64,000 bases of DNA. Source: Mucilaginibacter aurantiaciroseus. GTDB lineage: Bacteria; Bacteroidota; Bacteroidia; Sphingobacteriales; Sphingobacteriaceae. This document shows positions 46,429 through 54,895 of the stretch, in pieces. Under the pieces are notes generated by a model that was not told the DNA's origin, ran no database searches, and was given only the letters and a program-made list of their open reading frames with translations. Numbering within the stretch: the first letter of the stretch is position 1; every line of letters begins with the position of its first letter. A program made the position numbers and the translations under genes. The stretch lies in assembly GCF_024055595.1 (NCBI RefSeq), contig NZ_JAMXOF010000002.1, positions 992,001 to 1,056,000 of the forward strand, read 5' to 3'.

Positions 46429-46806
46429 TTAGCTAATATCTGTTATTTCAATAATTTTATCCCCTGCAAACTTAAATTCTGACCTGCCTTTCAGGTTTAG
46501 TTCGCTGCCACTTTTCAATCCATTTGGTAGGTCTATAGCTAAAACCGCATGATAATCAATTTCAAAAGTAGCTTCGTTATCAGCATATTTAATTGATGTA
46601 ATAGTTTGATTACGGCTGCTAAATAAATTTTTAGCTTGCAGGGCCTGTTGCCTTAATTCGTCAATCCCGTTCAATGTCATATCCGTTTTTCCACCCGAAA
46701 TGTTTTTAAATAATATAGAAGGATCAATATCTTTAAGCATACCGTCGATATCAAAGTTATTATAGGCGTTTACGTAATCCCTAATTATTTGCTCGGTCTT
46801 TTTCAT
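46429..46806 (-). CDS. NTF2-like (SnoaL) small protein
   Basis: The 125-residue protein has a typical NTF2 cone fold pattern: IIRDYVNAYNNFDIDGMLKD at the N-terminus and LKGRSEFKFAGDKIIEITDI at the end. Family members bind small molecules or act as isomerases; nothing ties it to aromatic synthesis except position. It is the first gene after the attenuator terminator, so it should share the Phe/Tyr control of pheA, unless pheA has its own promoter. Confidence 0.75.
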   Translation of the reverse strand: MKKTEQIIRDYVNAYNNFDIDGMLKDIDPSILFKNISGGKTDMTLNGIDELRQQALQAKNLFSSRNQTITSIKYADNEATFEIDYHAVLAIDLPNGLKSGSELNLKGRSEFKFAGDKIIEITDIS

Positions 46807-46842
46807 AACAGATTTAATAAAATGTGCTAAATGTTATAAAGC

Positions 46843-46870
46843 AAAAAATCCCGGCTTTTAGGGCCGGGAC
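46843..46870 (-). terminator. Attenuator terminator of the aromatic operon
   Basis: On the minus strand GCCGGGA (46849-46855) closes with TCCCGGC (46863-46869) and six T follow (46843-46848). The upstream arm GTCCCGG (46864-46870) can instead pair perfectly with CCGGGAC (46907-46913) at the end of the leader peptide frame, so terminator and antiterminator exclude each other. Confidence 0.9.
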
Positions 46871-46903
46871 TTTTTAAAGTTTTGTATGTTTTGTTAGTAC
46901 ATA

Positions 46904-46969
46904 TCAGTCCCGGTTCTTACTGCTAAAGTAAAAATAGAAACCATAAAAATATGTAGCTTGTAATTTCAT
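46904..46969 (-). CDS. Phe/Tyr-rich attenuator leader peptide
   Basis: A 21-residue frame from ATG 46969 contains TYFYGFYFYF, four Tyr and four Phe in ten codons. Its stop codon TGA directly follows CCGGGAC, the antiterminator arm. Ribosome stalling on scarce Phe or Tyr would leave that arm free to pair with the terminator; reaching the stop would mask it and allow termination. This is the layout of classic enterobacterial pheL-type leaders, though no homology is claimed. Confidence 0.85.
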   Translation of the reverse strand: MKLQATYFYGFYFYFSSKNRD

Positions 46970-46985
46970 GTTGTTGTTGATGTTG

Positions 46986-47015
46986 TAAATGTACAAGTAA
47001 AATTCATTTTGTCAA
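46986..47015 (-). promoter_or_regulatory. Promoter of the aromatic operon
   Basis: On the minus strand TTG(AC) at 47011-47015 and TACATTTA at 46986-46993 are 19 bases apart, near the Bacteroidota consensus TTTG-N19-TAnnTTTG. Transcription would start about ten bases ahead of the leader ATG. Confidence 0.7.
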
Positions 47016-47083
47016 TAGATAATTTTATTTTTTGTAAAATAAATATAGCGAACAGAATTTTATTTTGTAAAAACGGCTATTTG

Positions 47084-47625
47084 CCAGTCTGGAAAATTTC
47101 TGGGTACTTGCGGATGAAGTAAACCGGCGTACAGCTTTAGGCGTGGCAATAGCTACTTATCGGGTAAAAGGGGTAAGGCGATAAAAACTCGTCGTTGAAG
47201 TCATACACATCCCAAAAGGTATCAGCACCTTTATTCACCATGCCGCCCCTGTAGGTAGCTACCGTTTCTTTTGCTTTACCCCTTAACCCGGTGTTGATTA
47301 GCGCCTGTATATTATAGTGGTACTGAAACGGGCCACCGGGATATATTGCACCTTTGGTCCGGGTTACTTTAGTCAATACTTTTTGGCCTTCGGTTTTGGT
47401 GAGCACACCGCCAAGCACCATCCAGATCCGCGTCGTGTACGAGACCTGTTTATCCTTGCCGCTTTCAATTAAGCCGGTTTGTTTATTGTACAAGTTTAAG
47501 CGGGCGGCTGCCGTCATCCTTTTAACCATAGCGGGGGGCATTTTTACTTCATCTTCCTTGCTCAGGCTTTTAGGTAATTCGTAAGTTTCTTTGAGGATGA
47601 AAATTGCCAGGCCTGTAATGCGGCT
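47084..47625 (-). pseudogene. GH78-like (rhamnosidase-type) glycosidase, C-terminal fragment
   Basis: The minus strand reads MTAAARLNLYNKQTGLIESG, SYTTRIWMVLGGVLTKTEGQ, GGMVNKGADTFWDVYDFNDE and SSYCHA, then a TAA where the family has Trp, and continues SCTPVYFIRKYPEIF to a stop at about 47084. This is the end of a six-hairpin glycosidase, with CHAW the usual motif. All upstream parts are missing. The long frame 47137-47766 that includes it is a chimera with the sterol desaturase remnant. Confidence 0.7.
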
Positions 47626-47985
47626 CAAACACTGTGGAACGGAAAGCTGTTGTAAAGTTAAAATGCCGGGAAGAGTAGTGCGGACGTGCATCGCCCAAAA
47701 CAGGCGGCAATAGTGCCTGGTGTAGTGGAGCACCCAGTATAAAAAAACCTGCATTACAACCAGCACAAACTAATACAAAAAGCTGTTGCGGATCTAAAAA
47801 AGCCTGAATTGATAAGTGTAGTTGAGGATCAGGAATGTGCTGCCGGTAATTACCAGGTTTTGCAAAAAGGCAAGCGTGGTTAAATAAATATTGGTAAGCG
47901 TATCTCGCTTTTCGTAGTCATGCTTGTTTTCGCGGTAGCTAAACCACATTTCGGCAAGGGCGAGCAGCACAAGCAAACTCACCAA
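47620..47985 (-). pseudogene. Sterol desaturase-like gene, decayed
   Basis: The minus strand opens at 47985 with VSLLVLLALAEMWFSYRENK and DYEKRDTLTNIYLTTLAFLQ, reaches a stop after YQFRLF, and continues in the same frame through another stop to LHYTRHYCRLFWAMHV, the first His-cluster region of fatty acid hydroxylase/sterol desaturase proteins. A frameshift then leads into HFNFTTAFRSTVFEP, where similarity ends and glycosidase text begins near 47620. The two remnants seem joined by a deletion. Confidence 0.75.
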
Positions 47986-48024
47986 TATTATTACAGCTTA
48001 GGAACGTGGATTTATAGAAGGCAT

Positions 48025-49083
48025 TTACAGTGTTGCGTAATATCTTAAACTTTCACAAAGCTCGTCCTCTGTGCAGATATTATCAATACTGTATTCGCCA
48101 ATATGTTTCAGCAAAGTGCAATTTATTTGCCCGTTTTGGTTCTTTTTGTCCTTTTGCATGTGTTCTAACAAAGTAGGGAAGGTATCTTCCTGTACTTTGT
48201 AACGCGGATAAAGGTGAATAAGCACTTTGGTAATTTCCAATAATTCGCTATCCGGCAGACCGATCTTTTTGTTAGATAGCCAGCTTTCGCAGATCATCCC
48301 AATGGCAATTGCTTCGCCATGCGACAGCGGATCTTTATCATTCATCAGCGAATAAGTTTCCACCGCATGCCCAACAGTATGCCCAAAGTTTAGCGCTTTG
48401 CGGATGCCTTTTTCTTGCGGGTCTTCAATAACCACTTCGTTCTTTATGGCTACCGAGCGATGCACTAACTCATCAGATGGTAAGCTCAGGTCGCTAACTT
48501 TTAGCTGATCCCAGTACTTGGCATCTATGATCAGCCCGTGCTTTAACATTTCGGCCAAGCCGGAAAGGATCTGGCGTGGGGGCAGGGTTTCTAAAAAGTT
48601 GACGTGCATAAACACCGCTTTTGGCTGGGTGAACGTGCCGATAATATTTTTAACCGCATCCATATCCACACCGGTTTTACCACCAACAGATGCATCAACT
48701 TGTGATAACAGGGTAGTGGGTACCTGTACAAAATCTATCCCGCGTTTGTAGGTAGAGGCCACAAAGCCACCCATATCGGTAATTACACCGCCACCAAGGT
48801 TAATCATCAGCGCTTTGCGGTCGGCACCAAAATCGATCAGGGTATTCCATATGCCTATGCAAAAATCAATGGTTTTACTTTCCTCGCCGGCGTTAACCTC
48901 AATCAGGTCAAAGTTATCCAGTTCGTCCAGGTATTCTTTAACTATGGGCAGGCAATATTCGGTGGTATGCTCGTCGGTAAGGATAAAAGCCCTGGAGTAA
49001 TTACCCAGCTCTACAAAGTTACGCAGTTCGGTAAGGCTATCTTTAAAATATACGACGTATCCGTCGCTCTGTATGTTATTCAT
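48025..49083 (-). CDS. aroB: 3-dehydroquinate synthase
   Basis: The 352-residue enzyme makes 3-dehydroquinate from DAHP, the second shikimate step, with NAD and a divalent metal. NAD-binding GGGVITDMGGFVASTYKRGI, VPTTLLSQVDASVGGKTGVD, the metal ligands in RKALNFGHTVGHAVE and SHGEAIAIGM are all present. Its ATG overlaps the stop of the S4-domain gene (TAATG), so both are translated together. Confidence 0.96.
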   Translation of the reverse strand: MNNIQSDGYVVYFKDSLTELRNFVELGNYSRAFILTDEHTTEYCLPIVKEYLDELDNFDLIEVNAGEESKTIDFCIGIWNTLIDFGADRKALMINLGGGVITDMGGFVASTYKRGIDFVQVPTTLLSQVDASVGGKTGVDMDAVKNIIGTFTQPKAVFMHVNFLETLPPRQILSGLAEMLKHGLIIDAKYWDQLKVSDLSLPSDELVHRSVAIKNEVVIEDPQEKGIRKALNFGHTVGHAVETYSLMNDKDPLSHGEAIAIGMICESWLSNKKIGLPDSELLEITKVLIHLYPRYKVQEDTFPTLLEHMQKDKKNQNGQINCTLLKHIGEYSIDNICTEDELCESLRYYATL

Positions 49084-49289
49084 TACGTGATCTTGATCTT
49101 TTGGCCTCTAAATTCAACCAGGTCGCCCTGTTTTACTTTAAGGCGTTTGCGGTAGTCTACCTCGCCGTTGTAGATAACTTCGCCGTGTTCAACAACTATC
49201 TGCGCTTCGCCGCCGGTTTGCACCAAACCTGTCGCTTTTAGCAATTGTATCATGGGGATATAGTCGCCCTCAACTTTAAATTCTATCAT
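49083..49289 (-). CDS. S4-domain RNA-binding protein
   Basis: From ATG 49289 it has 68 residues and is a lone S4 fold (YIPMIQLLKATGLVQTGGEA, VVEHGEVIYNGEVDYRKRLK), as in the YaaA/YbcJ group that binds structured RNA, often ribosomal. A frame starting at 49346 adds 19 residues of unlikely text. It overlaps aroB by one base and is the first gene of that pair. Confidence 0.85.
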   Translation of the reverse strand: MIEFKVEGDYIPMIQLLKATGLVQTGGEAQIVVEHGEVIYNGEVDYRKRLKVKQGDLVEFRGQKIKIT

Positions 49290-49457
49290 AGCCGTCAAAA
49301 TTAAACTATTCGTGTGATAATGAGTTATCATTTTATAATTTTGCACAATACTTTAACGAGTTGATAGTTCATAGGTGATGGTTTATGGTGTTTGATTTTA
49401 CACCCGGCACGAAGCTGCTATGAGCGATGAACTATTAATAATGAACTTGAAAAACAC

Positions 49458-50636
49458 ATGACTCCAAACGATAAATTATCCTTCGAAAATACCGAGATCG
49501 CTTTTAGCCACTCTACCAATACCGACCTTAACCGCGCTTACTGGCTGTTTAAGGCTATCAACGTAAATTTTTTAGTGAAGATAGGCCCGCCGATAACCAA
49601 TTTTGCGGTTAAAATTGGTTTGCCTATTAAAGGGCTGATCAAGGCGACGATATTTAAACATTTTTGTGGTGGCGAAACCATTGCGGAGTGTACCCAAACC
49701 ATTAAAAACCTTGCTGATGGCGACGTAGGTACTATTCTCGATTATTCTATCGAGGGAGAAGACGATGAATCGGTGTTCGATAACACCCGCGACGAGATCA
49801 TCCGTACCATCATCACCGCATCAAAAAGTAAAAGCATCCCGCTTACGGTATTTAAAATTACCGGCGTTGGCCGTTTTGGCTTGTTAGAGAAACTGGATGA
49901 TGGCCTAAAGCTAAGTGTTGATGAGCAGATTGAATGGCAAACCATGCAGGACAGGGTATTGGCTATTTGCGAAATGGCCCATTCTGAGGGTGTACCGGTA
50001 ATGATAGATGCCGAAGAAAGCTGGATCCAAAAAGCGATAGATAACCTTGCGCTAAATATGATGCGCTTTTTTAATAAGGAACAAGCTATTGTTTACAATA
50101 CCTACCAGTTGTATCGTCACGATAAACTGGCTTCACTGGTGCATGACCATGCCGTTGCCGAAACCGAGGGTTTTATAATGGGTGCCAAAATTGTACGTGG
50201 CGCTTACATGGAAAAGGAACGCCGACGTGCAGAAGAGAAAGGTTACCCGTCGCCTATCCAACTCAATAAAGAAGCTACCGACCGCGACTATAACGACGCC
50301 CTTATTTACTGTGCCGATAACATTGCCAATATTGCTATTGTTGCCGGCACCCATAACGAAGACAGCTGCCGCCTGCTTGCCAACTTGCTGAACGAGAAAC
50401 AAATTGAGCACAAGAACCCTCATGTGTTTTTCTCTCAGCTGCTGGGCATGAGCGATAACCTTAGCTTTAACCTTGCCAACGCAAATTATAACGTTGCCAA
50501 ATACGTTCCCTACGGCCCTATCAAAGCCGTTTTGCCATACCTGTTTCGCCGTGCGCAGGAGAATACCGCCATTGCCGGGCAAATGAGCAGGGAGTTAAGT
50601 TTAATTGTTAAAGAGAAGAAGAGAAGAAGTAAGTAA
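49458..50636 (+). CDS. Proline dehydrogenase
   Basis: The 392-residue flavoenzyme oxidises proline to pyrroline-5-carboxylate and feeds electrons to quinone. FAD-barrel motifs include LTVFKITGVGRFGLLEKL, GVPVMIDAEESWIQKAIDNL, the substrate-binding KIVRGAYMEKERRRAEEKGY, IAIVAGTHNEDSCRLL and the C-terminal YVPYGPIKAVLPYLFRRAQE. Full length for the single-domain type found in Bacteroidota. The partner P5C dehydrogenase is not adjacent. Confidence 0.94.
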   Translation: MTPNDKLSFENTEIAFSHSTNTDLNRAYWLFKAINVNFLVKIGPPITNFAVKIGLPIKGLIKATIFKHFCGGETIAECTQTIKNLADGDVGTILDYSIEGEDDESVFDNTRDEIIRTIITASKSKSIPLTVFKITGVGRFGLLEKLDDGLKLSVDEQIEWQTMQDRVLAICEMAHSEGVPVMIDAEESWIQKAIDNLALNMMRFFNKEQAIVYNTYQLYRHDKLASLVHDHAVAETEGFIMGAKIVRGAYMEKERRRAEEKGYPSPIQLNKEATDRDYNDALIYCADNIANIAIVAGTHNEDSCRLLANLLNEKQIEHKNPHVFFSQLLGMSDNLSFNLANANYNVAKYVPYGPIKAVLPYLFRRAQENTAIAGQMSRELSLIVKEKKRRSK

Positions 50637-50718
50637 TAAAAAGTGTCTCATGGTGAGCCTGTCTAACCATTTGCAATCCTAATAAGTATTCGACAACTTC
50701 AGACTGTTATATTTTTAC

Positions 50719-51384
50719 TTAATACTTATATCTTATCGCATCCGTATCCACCGAAACTAAATGTTCGCGCTTGGCAAATGCAGCTAAGGTATCCGGCGCG
50801 GTCATTAAAAAGGTTTGGATGCCCAGGGTTTTGGCGGCCTCTAAATGTTGCGGACTATCATCAATAAACAAAGTTTCTTCAGGCTTTAAATTATTCTCGG
50901 CCAGTACCTGCTTAAAAAAATCGATCTGCGGTTTTCGTTTGCCCACCAGGTGCGAGTAATAGGTACGCTCGAACAGGTGTTCGTTATCATCAAAACCAAA
51001 ATCAGTTTTTAGATAGTTCATGATATATGTATAATGAATTTCGTTGATATTGCTCAGCAAAAACGTTCGATATTTAGCCTTGAACTTCAACAACAGATCG
51101 TGATTACCAGGGGCGATGCCCAGTAAAAGACTGTTCCAGGCGTCGGTAATTTGCTGGTCGGTAATGGCGGGATTACCAATCTTTTCCTTTACGTAGGCCC
51201 TAAACTCATCTGCACTAACTTCGCCGCGGTCAAACTTGTCAAAAATCTGATCCTGCTGGCGATGGCCGAAAAATTCGTCGGGGTTGCTGATACCCAACTG
51301 CTTAAAGGCCTGCTGCGCCTTGCGGAAATCGATAGTGAAGATAACGTTGCCGTAATCGAATATAAAGTTTTTAATATTTTTCAT
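50719..51384 (-). CDS. HAD-family phosphatase (haloacid dehalogenase type IA)
   Basis: From ATG 51384 the protein has 221 residues (an upstream in-frame ATG at 51405 adds seven). It carries IFDYGNVIFTID, FLLSNINEIH, LVGKRKPQIDFFKQVL with the Lys of motif III, and LFIDDSPQHLEAAKTLGI. The class includes glucose-1-phosphate and other sugar phosphate phosphatases; the substrate is open. Confidence 0.88.
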   Translation of the reverse strand: MKNIKNFIFDYGNVIFTIDFRKAQQAFKQLGISNPDEFFGHRQQDQIFDKFDRGEVSADEFRAYVKEKIGNPAITDQQITDAWNSLLLGIAPGNHDLLLKFKAKYRTFLLSNINEIHYTYIMNYLKTDFGFDDNEHLFERTYYSHLVGKRKPQIDFFKQVLAENNLKPEETLFIDDSPQHLEAAKTLGIQTFLMTAPDTLAAFAKREHLVSVDTDAIRYKY

Positions 51385-51449
51385 TTTTGGCTTTTGTAAT
51401 TGCATTCAAATACGTAATATTGCGGCCTCGAAAATAGTAAATATTTTCT

Positions 51450-51523
51450 GCGCCTATAGCTCAGTTGGTTAGAGTAGAAGACTCATAATCTTTTGGTCCC
51501 TGGTTCGAGCCCAGGTGGGCGCA
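51450..51523 (+). tRNA. tRNA with anticodon CAT (elongator Met most likely)
   Basis: All four arms fold: acceptor GCGCCTA/TGGGCGC, D arm GCTC, anticodon stem GAAGA/TCTTT around CTCATAA, T arm CCTGG-TTCGAGC-CCAGG, discriminator A; CCA not encoded. It lacks the three G-C pairs and the C1-A72 mismatch of the initiator. A lysidine-modified tRNA-Ile with the same anticodon cannot be fully excluded. A conjugative element remnant begins right after it, which suggests use as an integration site. Confidence 0.9.
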
Positions 51524-51547
51524 CAAAGTAGAAATTATCCACCCTCG

Positions 51548-51579
51548 AAAACCCTCTAAATCGCTGATTTAGAGGGTTT
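51548..51579 (+). terminator. Terminator after the tRNA
   Basis: Perfect stem AACCCTCTAAATC/GATTTAGAGGGTT with loop GCT and six T. Confidence 0.9.
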
Positions 51580-51626
51580 TTTCATTTATTCTCCCCTCAA
51601 CAACCGTCAAGAAAGCCAAAGTTCTC

Positions 51627-51770
51627 GTTACCTATCCGACTACCTGTTTATAATATTTAACTTAGGTAACACAAACCCATTCAATGAATTGACATACAGT
51701 TAATTACAGCGATAAAAGTTTGTTTTAAATCAGTCTTTTTAGACGATTCTGTGTTACCTTTTTGTTACCT
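51627..51770. repeat. Four GTTACCT sites between tRNA and integrase
   Basis: GTTACCT at 51627-51633, its complement AGGTAAC at 51664-51670, and GTTACCT twice at 51753-51759 and 51764-51770. This placement next to an element integrase start resembles arm-type binding sites. No gene is present in 51580-51817. Confidence 0.55.
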
Positions 51771-51817
51771 AAAAACAGGGTGTTTATTGAGCATTTTAAA
51801 CTTAAAAATTAAATTTT

Positions 51818-53089
51818 ATGCAAACATCACAGTCATTCGGTATCCATTTTACCACGCGCCCGGACAAAGCCAGGGACGGAAAAGAGCCCATTTACGCATG
51901 CGTAACCGTAAATAAGCAAAGGGCTTACATTGCGCTCAAACATAATGTCGATCCCAAAAATTGGGATAGCGGGAAGGGAACTGCTAAAGGCAATAAGGAT
52001 GAAGTTAAATCCATCAACAACTATTTGGGAGAGGTCCGTAATACGATTAGTAATAACTACAAGCAGCTACAGCTTAAAGGTAAAATGCTTTCCGCCAAAG
52101 CAGTGAAAGATCTGTATTTGGGAGCAGAAGAGGAAGTTTATACCCTCAGCCGCCTTTTTATCTACCATAACGAAACTTCCACTACGGACCCGCAAAATAT
52201 GGCAGATGCCAACGAGTTAAAAATTCAAACCAAGCTTGCGCAGATCAACCGTCAGATCAGCCAGCCGGAAGCACCGCAATATACTGGAGGCGGAACACAT
52301 GACCAGCAATCGGGGCCGGATGTAAAAAGGTTGGAAATGATGATGAAAACAATGAACAGCGGCGGCAACGACCCGGAAATGCGGCAGCTTAATCAAATGT
52401 TGCAACAGATCAATGACATTCAAAATCCGGGGAATGAAAATAGCCGTATACGTAGCCAATCTTTAAAAAATCGTCAACGGGCATATCCGGTAATGGCCGC
52501 TAAAGAGGAGGACGAAGATGATAACGGAGTATCAAACGATCAGCCATCGGTCAACTACGCTGCTTATGACGGTGGGGGTAAAAGTAAAAAACATCATACC
52601 GCAAATACTGGGCAGGCACCGGGAAATACCATTCAGGCGGTAGTGCATCAAGATCAGACATTGGTAAGCGGCGCGGTTGTCAAACTGCGTTTAGTGGACG
52701 GTATATATGTTAATGGCCGGATGATCCCCAAAGGCAGTTTTGTTTATGGCACTTGCGGATTGAATAACGAACGGCTGATCATTAAGATCGCGAGCATCCG
52801 TTACTTAAACAGTATTCTTCCGGTTGCACTGTCCGTATATGACCTGGATGGCATGGAAGGTTTATACGTGCCGGGTTCTATTGGCAGGGATGCCGCTAAG
52901 AACGGTGTGGGCGATGCAGTCCAATCAGTACAATTGATGTCAATGGATCAGTCGGTAGGCACACAAGCTGCCGGAGTAGGTATTGAAGCCGCTAAAGGGC
53001 TTTTTGGCCGTAAAGTAAAACAGATCAAAGTTAAAATTAAGGCAGGTTACGAAGTATTGCTAAAGGATAGCAACGAAAGAGACAATTAA
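51818..53089 (+). CDS. Fusion of an integrase N-terminus with conjugation protein TraM
   Basis: Residues 1 to about 120 match the N-terminal arm-binding region of CTnDOT-like tyrosine recombinases (TSQSFGIHFTTRPDKARDG, YIALKHNVDPKNWD, LSAKAVKDLYLGAEEE). From about residue 125 (near nucleotide 52190) the text is that of the conjugative transposon protein TraM: KLAQINRQISQPEAP, a Gln/Asn-rich linker, then IQAVVHQDQTLVSGAVVKLR and YVPGSIGRDAAKNGVGDAVQ. A deletion has fused the two in frame and removed the catalytic integrase and the transfer genes between. The product is probably not functional; TraM's own membrane anchor is lost. Confidence 0.82.
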   Translation: MQTSQSFGIHFTTRPDKARDGKEPIYACVTVNKQRAYIALKHNVDPKNWDSGKGTAKGNKDEVKSINNYLGEVRNTISNNYKQLQLKGKMLSAKAVKDLYLGAEEEVYTLSRLFIYHNETSTTDPQNMADANELKIQTKLAQINRQISQPEAPQYTGGGTHDQQSGPDVKRLEMMMKTMNSGGNDPEMRQLNQMLQQINDIQNPGNENSRIRSQSLKNRQRAYPVMAAKEEDEDDNGVSNDQPSVNYAAYDGGGKSKKHHTANTGQAPGNTIQAVVHQDQTLVSGAVVKLRLVDGIYVNGRMIPKGSFVYGTCGLNNERLIIKIASIRYLNSILPVALSVYDLDGMEGLYVPGSIGRDAAKNGVGDAVQSVQLMSMDQSVGTQAAGVGIEAAKGLFGRKVKQIKVKIKAGYEVLLKDSNERDN

Positions 53090-53099
53090 ACAGATCATC

Positions 53100-53942
53100 A
53101 TGAAAACATTAATCATCAGTATATTTCTTGCCACCATAGGGACTGTTTCCTATGCGCAGGACACCGCATATATTAGCCTGGATAAAACAACGGCCTTATT
53201 TTTCAAATCATCGGTTAAAGTCGTTGGGAAAACACCACCTGATTTTGAAATCCGTCAAATTGAGGACGGCTTAATAACACTAAAAGCCTTAAACCCTGAT
53301 TTTAAATCTGTCAAGCTGAATATACAAGATCAAAGTACCAATCAGGTTTATCATGTAGCAGTACAGTATTCTTTTGGCCGTGCTGGACGGAGAATAGAAG
53401 TTGGAGTTAGCAGTGCCGTTATTACCGTTATCAGATCACCAATGAGTAACTATGCGGCCATTGGTAGCCTGCTTGCATCCGGCAAACGCTTGGATGTGGT
53501 TGACCATAAGAAAACAGGAGGTGTTAAAGCCTGGGTGAACAAATTATCGCTTGCCAATAACAAGGTGTTTTTCAGGCTGGATATTCGCAACCGCTCAAAC
53601 CTGCCTTACGATGTCGATTTCATTCGTTTTTATATCAGGGATTTAAAGACGGTTGCCCGGATGGCAACCCACGAGCAGGAAATAGTTCCCATCTATTCAA
53701 ACCTGAATAAACACACCACCATATTAAAAAGTAAGGAGGTCGCTAAAGTATTTGGTTTCCATCGTTTCTCCCTGTCGGAAGATCAGGCATTGAATATTGA
53801 ACTCTACGAGCGGAACGGTAATAGGCACCTCTATCTTCAAATCAAACAAAAAGACCTGGACGATCTAAAAACGATCAATCCGGCTACGTCAGCAGCAGCG
53901 GATATTCTTGCTGCAAACCAATCAATTAACAGTAGTTATTAA
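53100..53942 (+). CDS. traN: Conjugative transposon protein TraN
   Basis: The 280-residue protein has a signal peptide (LIISIFLATIGTVSYAQD) and the TraN domain: ISLDKTTALFFKSSVKVVG, VWVNKLSLANNKVFFRLDIR and YDVDFIRFYIRDLKTVARMA. TraN is an envelope component of Bacteroidota conjugation machines. It follows the TraM fusion by ten bases, the usual TraM-TraN order. Without the rest of the apparatus it cannot support transfer. Confidence 0.9.
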   Translation: MKTLIISIFLATIGTVSYAQDTAYISLDKTTALFFKSSVKVVGKTPPDFEIRQIEDGLITLKALNPDFKSVKLNIQDQSTNQVYHVAVQYSFGRAGRRIEVGVSSAVITVIRSPMSNYAAIGSLLASGKRLDVVDHKKTGGVKAWVNKLSLANNKVFFRLDIRNRSNLPYDVDFIRFYIRDLKTVARMATHEQEIVPIYSNLNKHTTILKSKEVAKVFGFHRFSLSEDQALNIELYERNGNRHLYLQIKQKDLDDLKTINPATSAAADILAANQSINSSY

Positions 53943-53959
53943 TTTAAAACAAAGTAATC

Positions 53960-54721
53960 ATGAACGAGCAAAATTCTGAATTTTTGAAAAAAAGCTTGCT
54001 GAACCTGGGGTTTGGCGACAAATTAAACGCCGATCTGGACAAAGAAATGGAGGCGAAAACACCTGAATTTAAGTTGGGTATGCAACATGAGTTTAATCAG
54101 AAAACCATTGATTATACGCTTCATTTTAAGGCTGGGGATAATCATGATATGTATTTCTTTAATAAATATGATGCGTCGATCAGCCATAAGGATGATCCGG
54201 CCAAAGATTTGAACCAATCATTTTTTATTAATAAAGGTAGCGGGATCACCGCTAAAGAAGCCTTTAATTTAATGGAAGGCAGGGCGGTTCACAAACAACT
54301 GTACAACCTGGAAGGGCATAAATACCAAGCCTGGTTAACGCTTGATGATAAGAATCTGACCGATAACGGCAATAAGAAGATCAAGCATTACCATGAAAAT
54401 TATGGCTATGACATAGATAAAGTAATTGCGGGCAAGGGTATAAAGGAATTGGATGACCCGAAAAGTAAAGAGGAGTTAATGCGTTCCCTTAGAAAAGGTA
54501 ATGCCCAACAGGTTACTGTTGACCGTGACGGCGCCGAGCAGAAGTATTTTATGGCCGCCAATCCGCAATATAAAACGGTAGACCTGTACGACCATCAAAT
54601 GAAAAAGATAAAACGGGAAGGAGTTTTGCAGCCAGAACAGAAGGCCACTAAAAGTTTAAAACAAAAGGAGCAGCCAACGGAGGAGTTGCTAAAAAAAAGC
54701 AGTCGCGTAAACCGAAACTGA
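53960..54721 (+). CDS. Conjugative element accessory protein (DUF3945-like)
   Basis: The 253-residue soluble protein starts NEQNSEFLKKSLLNLGFGDK and contains SFFINKGSGITAKEAFNLME, GHKYQAWLTLDDKNL and QQVTVDRDGAEQKYFMAANP. This type of protein is common beside topoisomerase genes in Bacteroidota conjugative elements. Function unknown. It ends the element remnant and is followed by a good terminator. Confidence 0.75.
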   Translation: MNEQNSEFLKKSLLNLGFGDKLNADLDKEMEAKTPEFKLGMQHEFNQKTIDYTLHFKAGDNHDMYFFNKYDASISHKDDPAKDLNQSFFINKGSGITAKEAFNLMEGRAVHKQLYNLEGHKYQAWLTLDDKNLTDNGNKKIKHYHENYGYDIDKVIAGKGIKELDDPKSKEELMRSLRKGNAQQVTVDRDGAEQKYFMAANPQYKTVDLYDHQMKKIKREGVLQPEQKATKSLKQKEQPTEELLKKSSRVNRN

Positions 54722-54743
54722 AAGTTTAATTTGAGCTTTCGGG

Positions 54744-54766
54744 AACAGGTCTTGTACAGACCTGTT
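54744..54766 (+). terminator. Terminator after the accessory gene
   Basis: A 9-bp stem AACAGGTCT/AGACCTGTT, then TCTTTTTT. Confidence 0.88.
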
Positions 54767-54895
54767 TCTTTTTTGAATAACTGATAAGTGGCGAACATTG
54801 CTTGCTGCACTTGTTTAGTTGGTCATAGACATGATATATTCTATTTTTTTCTACATAAATCTTGTTTTAATAAAAAAAAATCTACACATCAGCAT

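Noticed and set aside
47137..47766. 209-residue minus-strand frame as a gene
   Set aside because: It is a chimera: its first part is sterol desaturase text out of frame and its second part the tail of a glycosidase, with coding-like text continuing past its stop.
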